Shown piece by piece: positions 5,708-9,141 of a DNA stretch of 9,141 nt (positions are counted from its first letter, which is position 1; each line of letters starts with the position of its first letter). Source of the DNA: Hermodarchaeum sp048939595 (lineage in GTDB: Archaea; Asgardarchaeota; Hermodarchaeia; Hermodarchaeales; Hermodarchaeaceae). A program made the position numbers and the translations under genes. The stretch is from contig JBHLPI010000080.1 of NCBI GenBank assembly GCA_048939595.1, forward strand, positions 1 through 9,141. Direction: 5' to 3'. The notes under the pieces were generated by a model. That model saw only the letters and a program-made list of their open reading frames with translations, did no database searches and was not told where the DNA came from.

Positions 5708-6637
5708 ATGGAACCTATAATCAAGACCGATGGATTAGTCAAGGAGTATAGGCATGTTACAGCGCTGGATGACGTGTCTTTAACATGCCCTTCCGGTATT
5801 ATCGGCCTACTCGGACCTAATGGTGCAGGGAAGAGCACTTTAATCAAAATCTTGATGGGTCTGGTTCTCCCAACATCAGGTCAGGCATCAATCTTTGGTC
5901 TTGATTGTCGACGAAATACAAAGGATTTACATAAACGGATTGGAATTCTACATGAGAAACCGAATTTTCCATCGACATTTACTGCAAATCAATTTTTACA
6001 ATTTGTGTGTGAGTTGTACGAAGTAACAAATAGTAGGGAAAGAATTCATACGGTCTTAGACATGGTTGATTTATTAGTAAATAGGGACGAGAAGATTGGA
6101 AACTTTTCTGCCGGCATGGTTCAACGGCTTGGCCTCGCCCAATCGCTCATCGGAACTCCCGATCTTGTTATTCTCGATGAGCCCACGGCAAATCTTGATC
6201 CTCTTGGACGTGTAAAGGTTTTAAGACAGATTCGTCAACTCCATGAAGAATTTAGAACTTCTTTTTTGATTTCATCTCATATTTTGCATGATATTGAACG
6301 CGTTTGTGATTACATCATATTGATTGATTTAGGGACTATTCTCTTACAGGAGTGGCTACAAAAGCTCATTTCTTCGTCCTCAAGCAATACAGTGAAGGTC
6401 CAATTCCGTGAAAGCGGTGCTTTCAGGCAGTTACCTGAACCAATCCAGTCTGTTTTGATTGAACAGTTGGATTCTCGAACTGCGTTATTTTTCGTTGAAG
6501 ATATGGATGTGTTTGAACAAAGATTGTTTGACTGGACAGTTCAAAACAAGATAATAATACAACAACTCTTGGTTGAATCTAATCTTGAACAAATCTATAC
6601 TACTTTCTTCCAAGAAAGGAGAACTGACAAAACTTGA
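5708..6637 (+). CDS. ABC transporter ATP-binding protein (exporter type)
   Basis: The 309-residue protein has all nucleotide-binding motifs: Walker A GPNGAGKST (residues 36-44), signature FSAGMVQRLGLAQ (133-145, a variant of LSGGQ), Walker B LVILDEP (153-159), D-loop ANLDP (161-165) and H-loop His191 (ISSH). In place of the Q-loop glutamine is HEKPN (82-86), as is common in ATPases paired with ABC-2 permeases (CcmA/BcrA-like). Residues about 215-309 are an additional C-terminal region typical of these exporters. It powers transport by ATP hydrolysis at the inner membrane face. Its stop overlaps the permease start by four bases (TTGA), so the two are translationally coupled. The substrate cannot be inferred. 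Confidence 0.93.
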   Translation: MEPIIKTDGLVKEYRHVTALDDVSLTCPSGIIGLLGPNGAGKSTLIKILMGLVLPTSGQASIFGLDCRRNTKDLHKRIGILHEKPNFPSTFTANQFLQFVCELYEVTNSRERIHTVLDMVDLLVNRDEKIGNFSAGMVQRLGLAQSLIGTPDLVILDEPTANLDPLGRVKVLRQIRQLHEEFRTSFLISSHILHDIERVCDYIILIDLGTILLQEWLQKLISSSSSNTVKVQFRESGAFRQLPEPIQSVLIEQLDSRTALFFVEDMDVFEQRLFDWTVQNKIIIQQLLVESNLEQIYTTFFQERRTDKT

Positions 6638-7383
6638 AATCATCTTCTTTAACGATTCTCAAGTGGGAATTTGAAAACAATTATCGATTTCCGATTTTTG
6701 AAAGTATTATACTAATTATCACAATTCTAATTGTTGGTTCTGGAAAGATTCTACTAACTTTTCACGATATTCAATCTTCAGTAATTCATGTTGGCTTGTT
6801 TGTTTCTTCATTCTTAGATACATTCATGCTCTTGGGAATCCTTGTGTTAGGGGTGTTTCTGAGTAATTCTTTCGCAGGAGCTTTTGAGCGGGGAGAGTTG
6901 AAAGTTTTGCTTTCGTTTCCCGTATCTCGAATTGAGATCATTCTATTCAAATGTGGGTTGAACTTCCTGGTGTTTTTCTTGGTCTATGCAATCTTAACCT
7001 GCTGTGCGATAATCTTTCTATCACCTTTTGTTCTCCTCACTCCCGTTTTCCCGATTCTTTTATTAGGCCTGGGACTGTATTTTCTGTTCTTTACGAGTAT
7101 CTTTTTAATTGTATCAATTGGAGTGAAGAATCTCAAGACTGCGTTTATCATTAATGTTTTCTTTTGTTTACTTTTCTTCGGAATTGCTCCCCTCTTTTTG
7201 AGAGCAAGTGGGTTTCTAAGATCCTTTATGGTGTCATTCGTTGAGTGGGCGTGGCCTAGTTTCACTTTTTCAAGTAGTGTACAAGTTCCTTTTATGCCAG
7301 TCCTTTTAGGTATTATTTCTGTTACATTTGTTTTCCTTGCCTTTAGTGTGATTTATTTTAGTTTCTTCATGGATGTGTCATAG
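6634..7383 (+). CDS. ABC-2 type permease
   Basis: The 249-residue protein is very hydrophobic, with about six transmembrane helices. The first starts near residue 19 (FPIFESIILIITILIVG). After helix 2 comes AFERGELKVLLSFPVSRIEIILFK (about 82-105), the amphipathic segment with E-x-G-x-x-x-x-LL-x-x-P-x-SR that marks ABC-2 permeases (NatB/ABC2_membrane type). It forms the membrane pore driven by the preceding ATPase, probably as a dimer. The start is TTG 6634: an in-frame TGA at 6625-6627 rules out anything further upstream, and AAGGAG (6616-6621) lies 12 bases before it. The next gene begins immediately after its TAG. Export is the usual direction for this family; the cargo is unknown. Confidence 0.88.
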   Translation: MKSSSLTILKWEFENNYRFPIFESIILIITILIVGSGKILLTFHDIQSSVIHVGLFVSSFLDTFMLLGILVLGVFLSNSFAGAFERGELKVLLSFPVSRIEIILFKCGLNFLVFFLVYAILTCCAIIFLSPFVLLTPVFPILLLGLGLYFLFFTSIFLIVSIGVKNLKTAFIINVFFCLLFFGIAPLFLRASGFLRSFMVSFVEWAWPSFTFSSSVQVPFMPVLLGIISVTFVFLAFSVIYFSFFMDVS

Positions 7384-7887
7384 ATGGATCGAAAACTCCG
7401 TATTGGGTTTGTTTTCATTGTTTTTGCTTGCGGAATCATAAGCGGTACAATGGTTGAGAGTATCATGCCTTTGAATGTAATTAGTGAGCCAAGTATTGTT
7501 ATTTTCGGATTATCAAATGAAACAGTACTTAATTCCACGCAGCTATATGCCCGTAACTTTCGTCTTATCGTTCAAATCTCTGAAGGTGGTCCTGTTCGAA
7601 TGGAGTTAATTCAGAGTGATGGTATTCAAACAGTTAGTAGGGAAACGTCGGATACATTATTGATTTACGGAGCTTTTTTCAGAAGAGGCATCTTCGATTT
7701 GCACTTATTCAACCTCAATGATTCACTGTTGGTTTTGCGTATTACTATGGACCTGTTTGGCGAGGACCGTGAACAGTTGTGGATTGGCGTCGGATTTTTT
7801 ATTTTGGGGTTTGCAATTAGTGTAGTTTATCTTGTAATCAACTGGTCGGATGTTGTTAGACGCCCACAGAACTCGTTTCTTACTTGA
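7384..7887 (+). CDS. Two-helix membrane protein with beta-rich ectodomain
   Basis: I recognise no named family. The 167-residue product has a helix at about 7-24, an extracytoplasmic domain of about 105 residues, a second helix at about 132-152 and a short cytoplasmic tail. The ectodomain looks like alternating beta strands: NFRLIVQISE, VRMELIQSDG, TLLIYGAFFRRGIFDLHLFNLNDS. The RGIFDLHLFN piece resembles the 'G-x-Y-x-L-x-x-x-N' strand of small beta-sandwich domains such as GOLD; this is only a resemblance. N45-E-T, N50-S-T and N112-D-S are possible N-glycosylation sites. ATG 7384 directly follows the permease stop with no gap, so it is the fourth cassette gene and probably a transporter partner. 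The signal at its end is weak and no clear terminator follows. Confidence 0.75.
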   Translation: MDRKLRIGFVFIVFACGIISGTMVESIMPLNVISEPSIVIFGLSNETVLNSTQLYARNFRLIVQISEGGPVRMELIQSDGIQTVSRETSDTLLIYGAFFRRGIFDLHLFNLNDSLLVLRITMDLFGEDREQLWIGVGFFILGFAISVVYLVINWSDVVRRPQNSFLT

Positions 7888-8238
7888 AAGGCAGTGAAAC
7901 AGTAACCAAATTTTCAGAGTAAATACAAATATCCAAGCTGCCATGGTCTGACAGAAACTTGTTTTATTACTTATTCAGTGTTTTGTGAAATCGGGCCTAT
8001 TTTCTTTTGACGCAGTGTTCACAACTCAGGTGCTACAGAATTCCATTCTGTTCGTAAGGATAAATTCAATAATAAAAGAAACACTTACTGCAATTAGGGT
8101 CAACGAGAGTATAAGTTGGTTGAAATCCTTTCGCCAAAGAAGACCTTGAAGATGAAGCCACCCAAACAGCAGTTTGAAAGGGCACCATCCTTTTTCTAAT
8201 CTAGTTAATCCCTACTCCCCCAATATTGATCTTAGCAC
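7888..8238. other. Gene-poor stretch with an open frame lacking a start
   Basis: No intact gene is seen. The first 100 bases are AT-rich, with T-runs (near 7962-7967 and 8000-8008) where the cassette transcript may end. On the minus strand 8211-8026 is open for 61 codons between a TAG (8214-8212) and a TGA (8028-8026), with no ATG, GTG or placed TTG start near its front. It would encode GLTRLEKGWCPFKLLFGW and later a hydrophobic helix (about LILSLTLIAVSVSFIIEFIL). It is in the same frame as the tail of the broken HEAT-repeat gene, separated from it by two stops. It may be a relic of a membrane protein, or chance. Confidence 0.3.
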
Positions 8239-8690
8239 TCATCTACAGAAAAGTGTCATAATAGATTCATCCAGATTATTGGCATCCTTAATCCATTCCG
8301 AAAAAATGCTTTCCAACTCATGAAAATCCTGTTCTCCAATACGCTGAAAGCCACTGCTTCTCGCATCCGCCATCGCCCATCATTCGCCAGCTCTTTCAAG
8401 CGTCGAATAAGCTTCAGGTCTTTGGTTTTCGTGTAGATTTTTCCTAAACATACCGTCGCACAGAAAGCCAAGAATGACCGCGGGTCATTCACACCCGCCT
8501 CCTCCTCGCTGATATCCACCCAGCGCAATAGCACCTCTAAATCCCCATAAATTTCTGCCAACGCAAACGCCAATTCTAAATTCCCTCGTGGCCCTGGCAG
8601 ATTCGAATGCGTAACTACAAATTCCTCTAATCGGTCAGCATCATGCATAATGAGTGCTAATCTACTGACCAACTCGTCCCTTTTTCCCAT
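8239..8690 (-). pseudogene. HEAT-repeat-like protein gene, frameshifted and truncated
   Basis: Residues 1-115 from ATG 8690 match a recognisable alpha-helical repeat family, annotated in bacteria as HEAT repeat or DNA-alkylation-repeat-like proteins: HSNLPGPRGNLELAFALAEI, NDPRSFLAFCATVCLGKIY, and LANDGRWRMREAVA. Family members continue ...REAVAMALQRxGE. Here the frame continues FSVLENRIFMSW, foreign to the family, and stops at 8258-8256. The neighbouring frame, entered at the TTT at 8349-8347, reads FQRIGEQDFHELESIFSEW, the expected continuation. A loss of one base (or seven) explains it. Even restored, it ends at TGA 8241-8239, well short of the usual length of 200 or more. No ribosome binding site precedes the ATG; a TATA box 25 bases upstream would give a leaderless mRNA. 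A sequencing indel could explain the frameshift but not the short end. Confidence 0.7.
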
Positions 8691-8701
8691 GCGCTAAGCT
8701 T

Positions 8702-8820
8702 ACACCACTGATTATAAAGAATCTCTGGTGTCGTTCTCAATCAGAACAACTACTGATAATAGAGGCGTGGTCGGCCACCTAAATCAATGGGTCACACCGG
8801 TGTTTCAGGATAACACACCA
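8702..8820. repeat. Cluster of five ACACC half-sites between divergent genes
   Basis: ACACC occurs at 8702-8706, 8794-8798 and 8816-adjacent ACACC (8815-8819) on the plus strand, and as GGTGT at 8727-8731 and 8799-8803. The middle pair forms the perfect 10-bp palindrome ACACCGGTGT (8794-8803). The outer pair ACACCA/TGGTGT brackets the TATA box of the HEAT-repeat gene, and the rightmost copy lies about 30 bases upstream of the TATA box of the solute-binding protein gene. I infer binding sites for one regulator controlling both directions. Confidence 0.4.
8711..8718 (-). promoter_or_regulatory. TATA box for a leaderless transcript of the HEAT-repeat gene
   Basis: Reads TTTATAAT on the minus strand, with its centre about 25 bases before ATG 8690, so transcription would start at or next to the start codon. 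This fits the missing ribosome binding site. It is bracketed by ACACCA (8702-8707) and TGGTGT (8726-8731), an inverted repeat with an 18-base gap. Confidence 0.4.
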
Positions 8821-8848
8821 AACAAGAAGAAATGCTGATTAAGAACGA

Positions 8849-8856
8849 TTTAAATA
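8849..8856 (+). promoter_or_regulatory. TATA box of the solute-binding protein gene
   Basis: TTTAAATA, an exact fit to the archaeal TTTAWATA consensus. Transcription would start near 8878-8882, giving a leader of about 65 bases that carries the GGAGGT site. Confidence 0.65.
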
Positions 8857-8929
8857 GCAACAGGGGGCATAGGAAGCTTCTGGACATGGTTTTGCATCTT
8901 TTCATAGAAAGAACAAACCATTTCCTTTA

Positions 8930-8935
8930 GGAGGT
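8930..8935 (+). promoter_or_regulatory. Ribosome binding site GGAGGT
   Basis: GGAGGT with a 9-base spacer to TTG 8945. There is no ATG near, so this site fixes TTG as the start of the right-edge gene. Confidence 0.7.
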
Positions 8936-8944
8936 AACTTCGAT

Positions 8945-9141
8945 TTGAAAAGAAGCTACGCGATTGCAATCGCATTGGTAGTTATCATTGTTGTAGGTGG
9001 CGTTGGTGTCTACCTCTTCATGAGGCCTCCACCAATTCCTAACCTAATCGTCATGGGAACTACCGACTCAATAGAGACAGTCCTTGATCCTGCTAGAGCA
9101 TACGATTACTTCGGTTGGTCGATGATTGGTGCTCTCGGCTC
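8945..9141 (+). CDS. Oligopeptide-type ABC solute-binding protein, 3' partial
   Basis: From TTG 8945 the frame is open to the right edge (65 full codons). The N-terminus is KRSYAIAIALVVIIVVGG followed by VGVYLF, a basic start and a long hydrophobic segment that fits a signal anchor; no lipobox cysteine is seen. The exposed part begins PNLIVMGTTDSIETVLDPAR and then AYDYFGWSMIGAL, the usual opening of family 5 solute-binding proteins (DppA/OppA type), where T-x-x-x-x-x-x-x-DPA leads into the first domain. These capture peptides or other small solutes outside the cell and hand them to a permease. The rest of the transporter presumably follows off the window. A TATA box and a GGAGGT site make this a well-supported gene despite the TTG start. 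Confidence 0.8.
   Translation, partial: MKRSYAIAIALVVIIVVGGVGVYLFMRPPPIPNLIVMGTTDSIETVLDPARAYDYFGWSMIGALG

Noticed and set aside
8026..8211. DUF2752-type small membrane protein, from CPFK and GLTR pieces
   Set aside because: In that family CPFK precedes the CGLTR-like motif; here the order is reversed and the cysteine is missing, so the match is probably chance.
1..9141. tRNA or rRNA genes, CRISPR arrays, insertion sequences, attachment sites
   Set aside because: I saw no cloverleaf, regularly spaced repeats, transposase sequence or terminal inverted repeats with target duplications.

Overview
The window looks archaeal. Candidate promoters are TATA boxes of the TTTAAATA / TAAATATA type with no -35/-10 pair, strong GGAGGT-type ribosome binding sites sit in front of ATG and TTG starts, and several proteins are single-pass or double-pass membrane-anchored ectodomain proteins. 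I cannot fix the phylum from sequence alone. An Asgard or TACK-group archaeon is my best guess, and only a guess.

Layout, left to right. (1) Bases 2-1075 (+) hold the 3' part of a GNAT acetyltransferase with a TPR-like C-terminal tail; its real start lies off the left edge. (2) Converging on it, 3704-1200 (-) is a two-gene operon: a NuoC-like subunit, then after 3 bases a 670-residue fusion of NuoI-like ferredoxin, NuoB-like and NuoD-like domains. Together these form nearly the whole electron-transfer and catalytic core of a complex I / group 4 hydrogenase-type peripheral arm in two polypeptides. No membrane-arm gene is in the window. A TATA box and a perfect 14-bp palindrome lie in front of the operon. 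(3) 4502-3962 (-) carries a 65-residue two-helix membrane protein and a 68-residue hypothetical protein with an unusual leader. (4) 4734-7887 (+) is a tightly packed four-gene cassette: a signal-peptide/C-terminal-anchor ectodomain protein, an ABC ATPase, an ABC-2 type permease, and a second two-helix ectodomain protein. It is visibly more AT-rich than the left part of the window. (5) 7888-8238 has no intact gene, only an open stretch with no start. (6) 8690-8239 (-) is a HEAT-repeat-like gene broken by a frameshift and an early end. (7) From 8945 (+) a solute-binding protein of the oligopeptide ABC type starts at TTG and runs off the right edge, behind a clean TATA box and ribosome binding site.

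How the genes fit together. The Nuo-like pair is an electron-transfer module, probably ferredoxin-linked. Its large subunit keeps only one cysteine of each [NiFe]-binding CxxC pair, the second being aspartate in both, and it also lacks the two residues that hold the quinone headgroup in complex I, so its electron acceptor is an open question. The ABC cassette looks like an exporter with two dedicated extracytoplasmic partners, of unknown substrate. The most unusual features are the I-B-D fusion with its symmetric Cys-to-Asp pattern and lack of linked membrane genes, the palindromes placed around three promoters, and the decayed HEAT-repeat gene.
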